A DNA stretch of 64,000 bases from Leuctra nigra. Taxonomy: Eukaryota > Arthropoda > Insecta > Plecoptera > Leuctridae. The position numbers were made by a program, and so were the translations under genes. The DNA is taken from the NCBI GenBank assembly GCA_934045905.1, contig OW203766.1:18408309-18472308 (forward strand), given 5' to 3'. The notes beneath the pieces are model-generated. The model saw only the letters and a program-made list of their open reading frames with translations. It did no database searches and was not told where the DNA came from. Positions 1-13,000 of this stretch are shown one piece after another. Each line of letters begins with the position of its first letter. The stretch's first letter is position 1.

Positions 1-3000
1 GACGTACTGCGAGGAAAAGAAACTGTGTAAGACACTTTTTTCAAGAAGCTGGAGTACATTTTTCAAATTACATTTATTATTCTAGATATTATTTGTACAT
101 AAATGTGTAATAAAGGAGTTCTTAGTTCTTAAACTAGTGCTAAAATGTTTAAAGCAGAAGGTAGGTACTGGAAGTGGAAATTATAAATTAATTGATCAAA
201 GGTAGATAAGCTAAAACCAAAATTAAAACGTTAGGGTTAGGTACTTATTGGTAATTGGGAGCCCTATTCCTGAAAAAAGTGAGAGTGAGTATGAGAAAAA
301 ATAGTGAGAAAATCGGTATCAGCCAATAGAATCTAAGCCTGCTGGATTCCTATTGGTTCCCATTCTATTTAATCTATTTTAACCCATGTCCCAGCGACAA
401 AATGAAATTATTTCGATCCAGAATTGGATCAAAATAGTAACATAGTTAGAGAAGGGTCCTTGGTACAAATAAATGTTGTAATTAAGAAAGCAATGATTGA
501 TTTACCTGTGTATTAAGTTTGTAAGAGGTTCAATTAACTTTTTGCCAAGCCTAGGTTCCAAGGGGGTGAGGGCACCAAACTGAAATACGTAACATACAAG
601 TAATGTATACTAGATCATACAATTAGCAGTAAGGGTCCTAAGCAGGGCATGACGGCATCAGGACAGAGTTTACCTTGCAATCAGCTCTATCAACGGATAA
701 GTCAGTTTCCGACCGATCCGAGGCTCAATGAATGTTAGAGCGGCAAACTGATCAAACACAATCACGTTTTAGAATGAACATCACCGACAAAGAATGAATT
801 GAGATGTTCATGAGTTTGGTGGACAGTTTCTAGATGCAAAGATGAATCTCTGTACGCACCAGTTTGATGATCTTGATGAGCATCCAGTTGTTGGTGGACG
901 TCGTCATCAGTTTGAAGAAGATCGGAGCCAAGCTGAGATAGTTCTTTGGGTTCTTACGCGCGAGTTCGCAAACGACGTTCACAGCTGCCGATTGAACGCC
1001 TGTACCAATGGTCGAAAATTAAATTAACAACTAACATCTGTCTTGACTAGCAAACGATGTGGTAGCACACATTTCAAGCCTAACCATGGACTTTCACAAA
1101 TGAGAATCTGTCCCATTTTCTATTTGTTGAAAAGAAAGGTATCATTGACATTCCTTCAGTTTGGTGGTGCTGAAGAATTTCAGAAAAGTGGGGAGGGTAC
1201 ATACGCACATTTGTACATACGCACACACCACCGACATTGTCCATGAGAGTAGAAAGAGAAGGACATTTTCAGTTTAACAACACAAATCTACAAAATGAAA
1301 ATTACAGAATTGTAAAACAATTAAAAAAAGACTGATACAAAACTGCTAAGACAGACCCCTTACAATGGAATGATTTCTATACTCGACCACTCACCCGAGT
1401 CAGGATCTTCGAGCTTCTCCTTGAGCCGAGGAAACGCAGGCCGCAGTGCTTCTGGGAATTGCAGGAACACTTTGTACATCATCAGCACGGCTTTCTTGCG
1501 GAGATATGGCTTCGTGGAGGTCAGCTGGAAAGAAATTAGGAGGTTATGAGGGTCATTCAAAGTCAAATTTTATCTCCGCTGCACACGTTTTTACATGCTA
1601 CAGTAAACCCTCGTTAATTCGAATTCAAAGGGACCCAAAAAATCCCAGTTCGAATTAAAAAAGTTCGAAATATATAATTAATGCAAAAAAATTCGTGTGC
1701 ATTTTCATGAAGTTTGAATATTCCCGCCTGTGGAATATTCCCGCCATTGCAAAAAAGTGGGGTTGGCAAACCTGTAACAACAGTTTGGCCAACCTCGCAA
1801 GCCAGATTATCTCATTTTGATGCCATTGAAGGTTGTGTTTTGTTTTGAGTGTTGTTTTTTCGTAGTTTGTTCGCGATTATTTTATCAATCCTTCTGCAAA
1901 GTTCGAATTAAAACAACTGTATGCAAGGAATAACATGGGCTGGGACCAAAATTCAGTTCGAATTTCGAATTAACCTAAAATTTGATTTATAAAAATGATT
2001 TAACATGTAAAAACCTATCCTGTCCACTGGGACCATCCACCTAGTTCGAATTTACCCCTAAATTCGAATTATTGAAGTTCGTAATAACGAGGGTTTACTG
2101 TAGTACAAACTGTTCTAGTAATAGAGGATTATTTAATGCACTAAGGGCAAGTATTTCAATGCTCTTAATACCATCAAGGAATGTCATTGGTTGCCATGGC
2201 AATCTAGTCCTAATCAACTGTTTAAAATTTAGCAGAGCATTGACAAACCGGCCCTAGAAATCAAATGTCAGCACCAAAATGGATGACCGATAAATTTGGA
2301 ATTCTCTGCACATGACGCCAATAATATTGACCAAATGGCGCTGAATTTTTCAATACAAAAATAAATTCAGATGCAAAAGCTTAAAGTGGAGCAACAACTC
2401 AGCTAAGTGAATAGCTCAGCTAATTAACTCAGCTATTAACTCAGCTCAGCTAATTTTCAGATTCTTTCCAGTCACCTCTTATCAACATCATAAAAACATG
2501 TGGAGAGCTCCTGCCACTCCTTCACCTGTGACAGTTGACCTAGTCCTCGGTCCAAAATAAACACTGAAACCAAGCTGTCGAGCTCTCAACACAGCCGATT
2601 CACGAGACTGGGTCGACACTTACGAGAGTCATGATGTCGTTGGCAAGATCACGCGCCAGATCTGCAGAGATGAAGCAGGCCAAGCCGGACAGTGCCAGAC
2701 CGGCATCGTACTGGTTCTGGCTGTTAAGATCTTTCCGGATCATGTTTGTTGTAAGCATCAGCAACTGGAGACAATAGCAAAACATTACGACTTTGTGCAT
2801 GCATCCACTGTCAGTCAGCTGGTGTGATCAATAATCAATTGTAATTTGAAATAATTGAAAAAGAAGGTAAGTAGGTAGGTACACTCCCCCAAATAATAAA
2901 CGGTACTTGGTACAAAACGTATTGGCTGCTAGGCCGGTTCCTTGACAATCAATCCTTGTTATTATCAATGAAATCAGAGCTCACCTAAAAGAGTTAGATA

Positions 3001-5176
3001 AAGCATTAGCACTGACTTCATGGGATAATGCCATCAAACCTTAATCAGTCAATTCATTTTTTTTCGAGTAGGTAGCCTACCAATTATTATTTGGGGGAGT
3101 ATACCTATCGAATATTTGCAATTTTACAAAAACTTTGTAGGTAGGTATTGAATAAAACGATTTGTAAAGCATGAAATTCTAAGAAACATTAAAGCTCCAG
3201 GCTAGGCTAGTTATGTTCATTTGATCAACCATAGTTAGTTTGACAGGACAGCAACTCTCATGTAAGTTGATTGACAATCAACAGAATGTCAAAATGATGT
3301 TTAAATTTGAAATTTGCTTAGGAATAAGACAAAAAGGTTGGGATTTTTAAATGAAACCATGCAAAATTAACAATCGAGTAAAATCTCACCTCAATATCTA
3401 CGTGAAAGCTCTGCGATGAAGCGAGGTAACCAATTCGCTTGTATGTAAACTTTGACGAGCTCATCACTTCAATTATGTTAAATCCTGCCCAGCTGATGTC
3501 ATAACCGAGCATTTGCAGCTGAAAAATACAAAGTAAGTTTAAGTTAATTACAACTTATTTTAGTTTTGTAAAAATAGACAATCTAATAACAAATAGTTGT
3601 TCTACTTGAAATTAGTATGCAAAAGAGAATCACACAACTGGTTCTAGGAATTTTACAAAAGAAATACTTACGTAATTGAGTTTAGCAACAGCATTTGCCT
3701 TGACGGCGATGTTATCTTGCCGTAGTTCTTGCTTGATCTCTTCCATACACTGTGCAATGTACTTTCCCTGGAAAAAATTTAAAAAATTGTAAATAAGCAA
3801 ATGTATTACCCAGCTAGGTATACAATCGACAGACCTGTCAAGATAGCTTTGAGTTTTACTGTTTGTCGCTGGCTAAGTATGTAGTAGTAGTAGTAGTAGT
3901 AGTAAAGTCTTTATTAGCAATTCTTGCTATTGTTACAGGTTACAGTTTTATATACTCTCAAATTTAACTAGGTAGTTTATAAAGATACATAAGAAATACA
4001 GTAGGTAGGTTAGAAAATGTTGATAACAGATTATAGCTCAGTAAGAGTAAAATAAAATAAAATAACACTATCATTAATATTCTACCTAATGATGATGTGA
4101 TTAATAATGATAAGAAATATATAAGAGAAACAGGTTTACAGGTTACATGTCATGTTATGCTAGGTATTTTGTTATACAATTAAGAATTACGGAATAGATG
4201 ATAACAATAATATAGTATATCTAATATTAATAAACAGTTCAAACAGTTCAATTGTTGACATAGTAGATTGACTTTTACTTTCAGTATCCACTTTATTTAT
4301 GGTTTGTCCCAAAAGCCAGCATTAGAATTTGACAGGGGATCATTTCGCCAGCCTCCCTCTCTTATTACTAACATACATGCTCTTCTAAAGGACATTACAC
4401 ATTTACTTTCCTTTACAGTATTAGGTAGACGGTTGTACATTTTTATTCCCTTTGAAAATAAGGAATTGTTACCAAAAGAAGTGGTGGCACGTTGTACATT
4501 GATGTCATTTTGCTGCCTGGTACTATACACATGGGAGATATTTGGGGTTAATATGTCACTAAGGTATTGCGGAGTCAGTCCCTTAGTGATTCTAAATATA
4601 AATGTCATCGTGTTGAGAAGAATTCTCTGTTTTACAGTTATCCAACATAAAGAAGATCCCATTTTAGCAATGGATGCGGTCCTATCAACCCAAAGTATAC
4701 TGCGCATAACTTTATTTTGTAATTTTTGTAGCTTGTTTATATCATTTTGGGTCAGTAAGAATAAAATAGAGCTACAATAATCAAAATGTGGTGTGATAAT
4801 GGCTACAATAATGATACAATATGATAATGTAACATATCCCTAGTGCAACGCTAATATATATTATTAGTACACTAATTGAATGATTGCTACATTCCTTCTC
4901 TACCTCGACCACAAGTCAATCAATGTCAAGTCAAGTTTCCAAGTTCAATGGCATTATGTCAGTGTCAAAATCCAAGTCATGTGTTAAAAGTCAGATAAGG
5001 TTAGGAACCACCAACAGAAAATTTTACATGCACCTGCTGAAGGGAAATCGACGTAAATATCTCAATGAATATGTAATTACCTCATTATCCTTGTTGTTTC
5101 TTATTCCTCGCACTAAATCGGTTAAATTCTTATCAAACATACGTTCAAAGTTTCCCTTAACCTTTCGCAAAGCCAT
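1..5176 (-). CDS. AP3D1: AP-3 complex subunit delta (5' part, partial)
   Basis: Large adaptin of the AP-3 coat, which sorts cargo to lysosomes and pigment granules (Drosophila garnet). Coding exons on the minus strand: 5176-5081, 3767-3672, 3518-3390, 2764-2624, 1524-1395, 999-860, 747-674 and 6-1 (cut by the window edge). All junctions are GT-AG and the phases join without a break. The start MALRKVKGNFERMFDKNLTD and later stretches such as LGYDISWAGFNIIEVMSS, KKAVLMMYKVFL and RPAFPRLKEKLEDPD are the N-terminal adaptin (armadillo-like helical) domain as I know it from AP3D1 orthologues. About 269 residues are in the window of the roughly 1000 or more usual for the family. Exon 1 fixes the start, because it matches the conserved N terminus exactly. 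Introns hold a Tigger-like element, a MITE and a retrotransposon tail. The identification is secure; the gene continues leftward out of the window. Confidence 0.94.
1601..2100. mobile_element. Tigger/pogo-like MITE (500 bp)
   Basis: Lies in AP3D1 intron 5. It begins CAGTAAACCCTCGTTA and ends with the inverted copy TAACGAGGGTTTACTG, flanked by TA on both sides (1599-1600, 2101-2102). The termini also share GTTCGAATT-like subterminal repeats. CAGT ends and a TA target site are typical of pogo/Tigger elements of the Tc1-mariner superfamily. No transposase ORF remains, so it is non-autonomous. Confidence 0.85.
2130..2258. mobile_element. MITE, truncated copy of the GGCCAGTCTTTCAATAC family
   Basis: Contains the family core (CATTGGTTGCCATGGCAA followed by tcctaatcaac) and the right end AGCAGAGCATTGACAAACCGGCCCT. 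The full copy is at 46782-46936 and another at 30349-30475. The left end is damaged here. Confidence 0.6.
2868..3110. mobile_element. MITE with ACTCCCCCAAATAATA terminal inverted repeats
   Basis: In AP3D1 intron 3. The left end reads GGTACACTCCCCCAAATAAT and the right end reads the inverse, ATTATTTGGGGGAGTATACC. About 240 bp with no coding capacity. An internal stretch (ccttgacaatcaatccttgttattatc) recurs inverted near 58385-58440, so the family or its insert is dispersed. Confidence 0.65.
3881..4840 (-). mobile_element. Non-LTR retrotransposon 3' fragment (C-terminal RT region)
   Basis: Lies in AP3D1 intron 1, minus strand. Reading 4835 to 4297 gives the region that follows the reverse transcriptase core in jockey/CR1-like elements: TPHFDYCSSILFLLTQNDIN, then KLQKLQNKVMRSIL and ITKGLTPQYLSDILTPN, then RRACMLVIREGG near the end. 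A 3' UTR with AATAAA leads to a (TAC)n tail, seen as (GTA)n at 3881-3905 on plus. The element is 5'-truncated and the polymerase core is missing. Class level is confident; the exact clade is not. Confidence 0.8.
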
Positions 5177-5420
5177 ATTGAAGCGAAAAACGAAAACTGG
5201 CAGCTACTAAAGAATATTAAATCGTTTGATAAATGGGTCTACACCCCTAATGACGCATTATTACTGAAATTGATTACATTTAAGATTTAATTTAGGTGTC
5301 ACAATGATTCAATAATTATCACAGATTGTAAATTCACACCCACTGTAGACTGCGGAAGTGTGACGTTGAAAATGTGAACTTTCAGTCGCCATCTTGACTA
5401 TTTCCGGCGGCTCCACAACC
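5177..5420 (-). promoter_or_regulatory. Probable AP3D1 promoter / 5' UTR
   Basis: Directly upstream of the AP3D1 start codon on the minus strand. Around 5380-5410 the minus strand reads a GCCGGAAAT ETS-like motif followed by AAGATGGCGAC, a YY1-like motif that often lies at or just after the start site of TATA-less housekeeping genes. No TATA box is visible. The transcription start is inferred, not shown. Confidence 0.4.
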
Positions 5421-7052
5421 TTCTTCATGCTAGTAACAGACTTTTGGCACCAATTTGAACTTAATTCTCACACGACAATAACACATATTATTTTTTTAAT
5501 TGAATTCGTAACTCAAAGCGGTTTTCTTACATTATCACTCACATACATTTTCAATAATCACAAATTCACAATTTCTTCAATCGATTTCTTCAAAATCCAT
5601 GCCCGGCCCCATTCCCATCCGGTCATCATTACGAAAAATCATAAGGGATTTGGGAATCATTAGAAATCATTAGGGAGGGAGAGCAAATCTGAATAAAGAC
5701 AAACTGGGGCAAAAAAATGTGATCCTTGTATGGATTTGATGCATTTTTACGAGTTTGTTTTGACACAATGATGGCCCTTTAAATTTCTTAATAATGTTTG
5801 GTAGATATATTATTGAAAAAGTGTCCAAGACTGTATTCAATGTTATGTATGAGTATGAATAATATAGAGCTAGATACTTATTTTAAAGAACACACTGCAT
5901 GTGAAGAGCCTGGGGGTTCGGTGGCGATGCCCTCGAGAAAATGTTGATCAAGCGAGCTTTGCGAGCGTCGTCTCCACGGGCAGGCTCTTACTCTTTGTGT
6001 TTCTTTTGTTTATCTGTCGTGGGTTTGTCTGTGTTTTTGCATACACAGCTCTGGTCACACCGTTCAATCATGAACAATGTCACTCACCACACTAATGTCA
6101 TAATATGAGAGGTCACATATTTTTTGAAAAAGATCCTGTGATTGTTTGGAAAATTGAAAATGGAACAATTTGAGTGATCAACTTCACATTTTCATTGTAC
6201 CTAGTGATGTTAACTTTGGGTTCACTATATAGTAAGTAGTCTAACAATTTTATGTATATTTGTGTTCTTACTAATTTGGCCATGAGATTTCCAAAAATGT
6301 ATGGCCCCAAAACTGAATTCCTGTAACTTACGGGGTTATTAATAAATTAATAAATTAATTGAAAATGTGTGTTATTTAACATTCCCTCATTTGCTTCAAG
6401 TTACCCATACCTTTTTATATTCCAACTTTCTTGATATATAGCGTAGGATTTACATTGTTATTTTGCATATCTGTACGCACAGCTAAAACTCAGAACCTGT
6501 TTTTGGCGATTATCTTATGAATGTATGCAAGGTCCAAAGTTCAACTATTATTCTATTCATTGTAGAAACATCATACTCTTTTAGGCTTCTTTGTAAGCTT
6601 TTTACGTCATTCCATTTCTTTTCTTCTGGTTTCCTCTTATAAAGATATTGTAGCACTGTCTGAACATTGTAGCATTGTACATCATTGTATCACACCATTG
6701 TTTTAGTAGCGCTATATACTACATAATTGATAATGAATTTCGATGAGTTCAAAGCTGAACAATTTTACGTCACATCGAAAGAAAATTGTGATCGTTACGA
6801 ATTATTACAATGATGAATTGAGTGCATTTAAAAAAATGTTAATTATACAGTAAATGACCAATCCACACGCAACGTTCCACACCGCAAACAAGATTGCCTT
6901 GGTCTTGAAAACTTGCTTGCTCAATCGTTCGAAACCGCATTAAATATTAGTATTTTGCTGGTTAGTGTATCAGACAGGAAGAGTGAAGTGGTTGGTAACA
7001 ATCCGAGTAAAAGGAATCGTCGTCAAACTGTCAGATCTCTTTCTTTCTTCCA
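5421..7052. other. Intergenic region between AP3D1 and the lipase
   Basis: No supported gene. It is AT-rich. Roughly 5940-6310 is a worn copy of the GAGCGAGC...CTAG repeat family (GATCAAGCGAGCTTTGCGAG, then gatcctgtgatt and gatcaacttcacatttt, shared with the copies at 47.4 kb and 36.4 kb). The lipase promoter should lie near 6900-7050; I see no clear TATA box. Confidence 0.5.
5940..6310 (+). repeat. Degenerate copy of the GAGCGAGC...CTAG family
   Basis: Shares the opening GCGAGC pair, the T-rich stretch followed by caccgttcaatcatg, and the internal words atcctgtgatt, gaaaattgaaaatgg and gatcaactt with the better copies at 13616-14591 and 47428-48320. Both ends are eroded. Confidence 0.5.
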
Positions 7053-10000
7053 ATGAAAATGTTGAATCGAATACGATTTAGCTGCATAGTGGTGTTTGTT
7101 TTTGTTATTGTAACGGACAACCAGAGCGTAGCAGGTATGTGGACATTTAAATTTATGTATTATATCAATACTTAGGTACCGCTTTTCTTTAACAGATTAT
7201 CAAAATGTCAGATCGAACACATAGAAGCTCTAATACTAATTTTGAATGAATATAAAAATGATGGATACGTGCCAAGGTCGCACGTTTTGGTAACATTTTT
7301 CAGTGGATTTAACTCATTTTTTTAGCGATTTTTGGCAATCAAATTTAGTGTTTTGCTCAGATAGTATCAATTAATGGTACAGTTCATGAGTGGATCCAAT
7401 TTTTTTAATCTGTCAAAAGTTCTCTTAAAATGCTATAGAAAATCCCCCAATCTCAATCTCAATAAATGTAATAGATTTTCTTCATGAAATCGTCGCCATG
7501 TTTGGTCCCCACCTCCTGTACAGAACCTCTGATCGGCGACTACGACACGTGCACGATGGACTTGGTCGTGAGGAAGACGATGGAGGCGATGGACGCCGAA
7601 GAGAAGAGCGAGATGATGGAGATCCAGATAGGGCAGAGGATCATCGAGCTCCCGGAGCTGCCGTCGAATGTCGACTGTTTCGGACTGCCCTCCTGGTTGG
7701 CGAAGGTGTTGAGGGATCTGTTCAAGCCGTCTGACCCCAAGGAGGTCAACACGAGGTTCTATCTGGTCACAAGGTCAGCGGAAGTTCAATCCTCTTCCGT
7801 GCTCCAGTTTACAAATGCTCTGAACTTGAGATTTGTATTTTCTGTATTATAATTTTATGCTCTCCTATTATTTTTATAAACCCAGTGCAGTTTTTGACAC
7901 TCTTCACGCAAAATATGGTTTAGTAGCCGCCCATGCAACAAGCAATAAAGTAATAAATTATAATAATTATTTTTTAAATATAAAAATTTATTAAAAATAA
8001 ATAACAGAAACGAATTAAATTGGATAATTTCCATCATTAAATTTAAATTGAATTTCAGAAAATACAGTAATTGCTGTAACAGTCTTATAACCTGTCCAAT
8101 TTCAATATCCTTCTGTGCTATTGGTTTTAGGATCTGTAAAATGTTTGTTTTTTCCTACGTTCTTTCTGATTAATAGTAGCATACCGGTGCGGTGTATTCT
8201 CTGAGATGCTTTTGGTGGCCCTTTAAAGGGCCGAAGGGCCACTAAAAGCGTCTAGCAGAGTAAATACCTCACCGGAACGATACTTATAATACCAGTACAT
8301 AATTCTTTATTATTTATTCATAATTTTATATCGAGTTGGATATTTTTAATATTAATATGAAGTTTGAATGTTTTCCCAGGGCGATGCGAACTGCTCGCGA
8401 GATCAAGCTGGGCGATGACTTCTCTCTGGAAGGAACCGGGTTTGACCCCAGTCATCGCACTGTCATGATCGTGCACGGGTTCATGAACCACGGCCAGGAG
8501 AACTGGATCAAGGAGATGGCGCTCGCTCTGTTGGACAAGGTCAGTGCATCTGTTACTGTTGGACAAGGTCAGCGCATATGTTGGACAAGGTCAGTGCATC
8601 TGTTGGACAAGGTCAGTGCATCTGTTACTGTTGGACAAGGTCAGCGCATAGGTTGGACAAGGTCAGTGCATCTGTTACTGTTGGACAAGGTCAGCGCATA
8701 TGTTGGACAAGGTCAGTGCATCTGTTACTGTTGGACACGGTCTGTGCATCTGTTACTGTTGGACAAGGTTAGTGCATCTGTTACTGTTGGACAAGGTCAG
8801 CGCATATGTTGGACAAGGTCAGTGCATCTGTTACTGTTGGACAAGGTCAGCGCATAGGTTGGACAAGGTCAGTGCATCTGTTACTGTTGGACAAGGTCAG
8901 CGCATAGGTTGGACAAGGTCAGTGCATCTGTTACTGTTGGACAAGGTCAGCGCATATGTTGGACAAGGTCAGTGCATCTGTTACTGTTGGACAAGGTCTG
9001 TGCATCTGTTACTGTTGGACAAGGTTAGTGCATCTGTTACTGTTGGACAAGGTCAGCGCATATGTTGGACAAGGTCAGTGCACCTGTTACTGTTGGACAA
9101 GGTCAGTGCATCTGTTACTGTTGGACAAGGTTAGTACATCTGTTACTGTTGGACAAGGTCAGCGCATATGTTGGACAAGGTCAGTGCATCTGTTACTGTT
9201 GGACAAGGTCAGCGCATATGTTGGACAAGGTCAGTGCATCTGTTGGCAATGCATCTGGTTGGACATCATGGGCGCATGGGCCCCCGGATGTCAGGAAATT
9301 TATTTAAAAGTGTCTCCAAACAACACACCCCAAAAAATCAAATTTTTTAAAGAAGTTGAATTTTTCAACAAAAATACACCCCAAAACGTCACAAAATTGA
9401 TTTCAAAGTGTCAAGAAACAAAAAACGCCGTGCGGGTGGGGTGGAGGGCGCGCCTCCACCCCCTTTGGATGAAATCCTTCCGGCGCCCATGTTGTACATG
9501 GCTATAGTTTGGCAAGATGACTTGGCAGCGACGTGACGAAAGTGTTGACATCTGATTCTGTCGTCACAGCACGAGCTGAACGTGTTCGCCGTGGACTGGA
9601 GTGGAGGCGGAGGCAGCTGGAAGTACTGGAGAGCCGTCGCCAACACCAGAGTCACCGGCAACGTGTTGACCAGGTCAGAACGCCTCGCTTAAACGAGCTA
9701 TTAGTCGAGCTCGTTCCTCCATTCATGTTCCCGTCAATACCCTGAGGACCATGGTGGTCCGCAGGATTTCTGCCAGGGGGGATGGGGGGCAAAGTTGTCA
9801 AGTTCAATGGGGAGTCTGGGGGAGGGTCCCTAAGCACACGAGGGTCCCAGGGCGCACAGCCCCGGGGAAATGTTTGGTATAAATAAACTCAATTCCAAAC
9901 ATTTTGAAAGCCTAAAGCCTTAAAATTGTGTTTCTTTCGAATTCAGCAATATTTTCAACTTTTTAGACAATTCAGAAATTACCATAAATACCATCGGTGC

Positions 10001-13000
10001 GGGGCAAAGCATTCACTTTCCACAAAAAAAGAATATTTTCCTTAATATTTCGGTCTATGTAGATGCCTGTCGTGCTCTTGATGAATTATCCAATGAGTCT
10101 GATAATGTGACGTATTACTCTCAGGTTCGCGGAACAGCTGATTGAGAAGGCTGGGATGAAGAAGGAGGACTTGCATCTGATTGGTCACAGTCTCGGAGCT
10201 CACATCTGTGGCTATGTGTCCAGGAACCTCAACGGAGCTGGCAGACTGACAGGTGATCATCTGAGTTCAAACGCACCGCTGGGAAATGCTTCCAATCCAA
10301 TACACATGGTTGCTGTGGTGAAAGCAAAGATGTGAAAGTACACTATTCATTTGGTTTTGGTAAATCAGTTCAGGAACTGTCAAACCATTTCACTCTTTAG
10401 GCTCGAATCTATATTGTCTGTCTGTTTGTTTGTTTGTTTGTTGTGCGACACACTTCACACAGTTTCTCTGATCGAAGGTGACATTGCGTTTGCATAAAAA
10501 TACAATTCGTCAGAGTCTTTGAAACAATCCTTTGATTGGATGCGAGTGCAAAAAGTAATCTGATTAGTCGAAAAGTCATGTTAACATTAACTTTAGCAAG
10601 AGGTACAAAAACCGGCCCTTATTGAGTTGATACCATAGAGGTAATTACCTAGGTAATTACCCCTTATTGAGTTGATACCATAGAGGTAATTACCTAGGTA
10701 ATTACCTCTATGGTATCAACTAGAGGTATGAACCTCTATGACCTCTATGGTATCAACTCAATAAGGGCCGGTTTTTGTACCTCTTGCTAAAGTTATCTAC
10801 CAGATAAAGTTCTTGATAGCGTTAGCAAACGTCTTTCAACTTCTTGATAGTGTTAGCTTAAGGTGACCATATTCGAGAGGAGTCAAACCGGGACAAAGTT
10901 TCTGAGTGGTACAAAGGGGGGTCTGGGGGGCTTGCCCCCCAGAAAAATGCCGCGCAGCGAATTTTTTGAAATGCATCACTCAATTATCATTTCCTGTCAA
11001 ACCTCATTTCACCTACTGCAACACAACCTTCTACAATATCACGCAGACCGATATGCAGCGACTACAAGCCTTACAGAATAGAGCCATGAGGATAATTTTA
11101 AAGGCACCGAGAACTACGCATATAATTGAAATGAGAAGTGAATTAGACATGCTTTCGATACGGCAAACTGTTAGGTTAAATGTGTTTCTTTTTATTCATA
11201 AAATTAAGTTAGGATTAGCACCTGAGTATTTAAAGGATAGAATAAACATTGTTAGTTGTATTCATGAACATGGCACAAGAGGCCAGTCAAACTTGTTTGT
11301 TCAAATGTCTAGATTTAAAACTGTTTTGTCGGATGGAGTGAGTGAATATAATAGATTAAATCATAAAGTAACTGAATGTAAAACTGTGGGTCAATTTAAA
11401 ATGAAAATGATTGCATACTTGAAAAAGGAAGAGTGTAACATATAAAATAAATATTGTTAAGTGTATGTAACATAACATGTAATACTAAAATAGCGAAAGC
11501 TAAATAAATAATTATAAAACAAAAAAACAAAACAAAAATTATGGCTTAAAATCACTTTAAAAGTATCTAGTGGAGCGGTCGCTCCACGCCAGCCAAGTCG
11601 TACGGCGCGCGCACACTCTCATATAAAGGCTGGAGCAAACCCACTTTTACTGTAAGCATCAAAGTGGCATTTTCGGCCTACTGGATCTTAAAATTGATAG
11701 TTATTTTCAGGAAAGTAGGTAAACTAACGTGAAAAAATCTAGATCTTGTGGTTGGTTGATGGAGTTTTTATGTGGTCATTGATGTCCGACCTACCGCCGT
11801 GAGCTATTGACAGTATTGTCTCGCAGACCATGCACTTTATTTCGTGGTCATTATTAGTTTTTACCTTTTTCATAAACACAAACTCTTTCTTTAAGTCTTC
11901 GTTAAATTTGCACTTCCTCCGAGGAGCCATAAGTAAAAGTTCTAACAAGTAACAATAATATCACAGACAGATGAATGACAGGAACACAAACCGGCTAAAC
12001 CAACTTAACACACGCCATCTTAACTTTCAACGAAATCGAAATCCGTGCGCATCTTCTTTTACGCATCTTAGATGTGACCGCTGTAGACAAAAGTTCCATC
12101 TAGCGCCGTTAAAGTGAACTACCGGGCGGGACATTTTAAGCGCCAATTTCAAAACCGGGACAAATGAGCCGTTTCGCAAAGGTTCTCGGGACACCGGGAC
12201 AAGAGCATTAAAAACGGTACTGTACCGGTAAAACCGGTACGTATGGTCACCTTATGTTAGCTAGAGGATGAAATCAATGTAAAATTAGGTGCTTGCTAAC
12301 TTCATCCGTTAGCTAGCTATCAAGAACTTTAGCAAGAGGTACAAAAACCGGCTCTAAGCAGTACATCACATTGCTTAAATTTGGTCAAATAGCGAAAATT
12401 TCATTGACACTGCGCATCTGATCAATCTGAAATTTTGAAAAGTTCTTGACTAATTTATCTATAAAAGATAAACTTATTTTCTGATAGGAATAATAACTAA
12501 ACAATCGAGGAATTAGTACACGAAGGGGAAATCAGTAAAATTGTGTACACTTCATTAAATATTCATATCGAAATAACGTTTTACACACTTGTGTAAATTG
12601 TTAGAATTACTAGGTAGGTATGTCTATATCAATGCGTGTGTCCAGGTTTGGATCCCGCCCAGCCATGTTTCCGCACGAGGGATCCCAGAATGACGATGGA
12701 CAAAACCGACGCCAGTTTCGTGGACGTGATCCACACCAATGGCAGGATGTTGAGCAAGCTAGGACTCGGCCTTCCAGACGAGATCGGTGAGTCCAGAGAC
12801 AGTTCAATCATCGAGGTCAAATGCGAGGTCATCGCGGGGTCAATGTTAGAAGTATGACGCAATCCGTACTTGAAATATATCGATGGCTATATGAATCAGG
12901 ACCACGTATCTCCATTTTGGACGAAAATGTAGTATCTTCATCTAGAATAAGACGGAAAACCAGATTGCAGCACCACATTATCTCACTTGCCAACGAACAT

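Larger units (their letters stand above)
10859..12254. mobile_element. Non-autonomous hAT element with nested insertions
   Basis: Terminal inverted repeats TAAGGTGACCATA / TATGGTCACCTTA are flanked by a perfect 8-bp target duplication TGTTAGCT (10851-10858 and 12255-12262), the hAT signature. On the minus strand 11948-11739 encodes a transposase N-terminal remnant: basic MAPRRKCKFNEDLKKEF, then a CMVC...H zinc-finger-like part of the kind that opens many hAT-related proteins. The catalytic RNase H-like domain is absent. A non-LTR fragment (10985-11530) and the 3' end of the palindrome-headed family (11565-11712) sit inside it. Confidence 0.88.

Noticed and set aside
8..60. Whether the extreme left end could be intron only
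   Set aside because: A polypyrimidine tract and CGCAG acceptor at 7-11 on minus, with six bases that complete the expected IAST-S reading of AP3D1, make it the start of exon 8.
4268..4780. Plus-strand 170-residue frame in AP3D1 intron 1
   Set aside because: It is the antisense shadow of the retrotransposon fragment, whose minus-strand reading matches a known protein region.
8578..9507. Several overlapping open frames of 60-180 residues with repeated LDKVSASVTVGQGQ-like words
   Set aside because: They are readings of the lipase intron minisatellite in different frames; no start context or independent splice structure supports separate genes.
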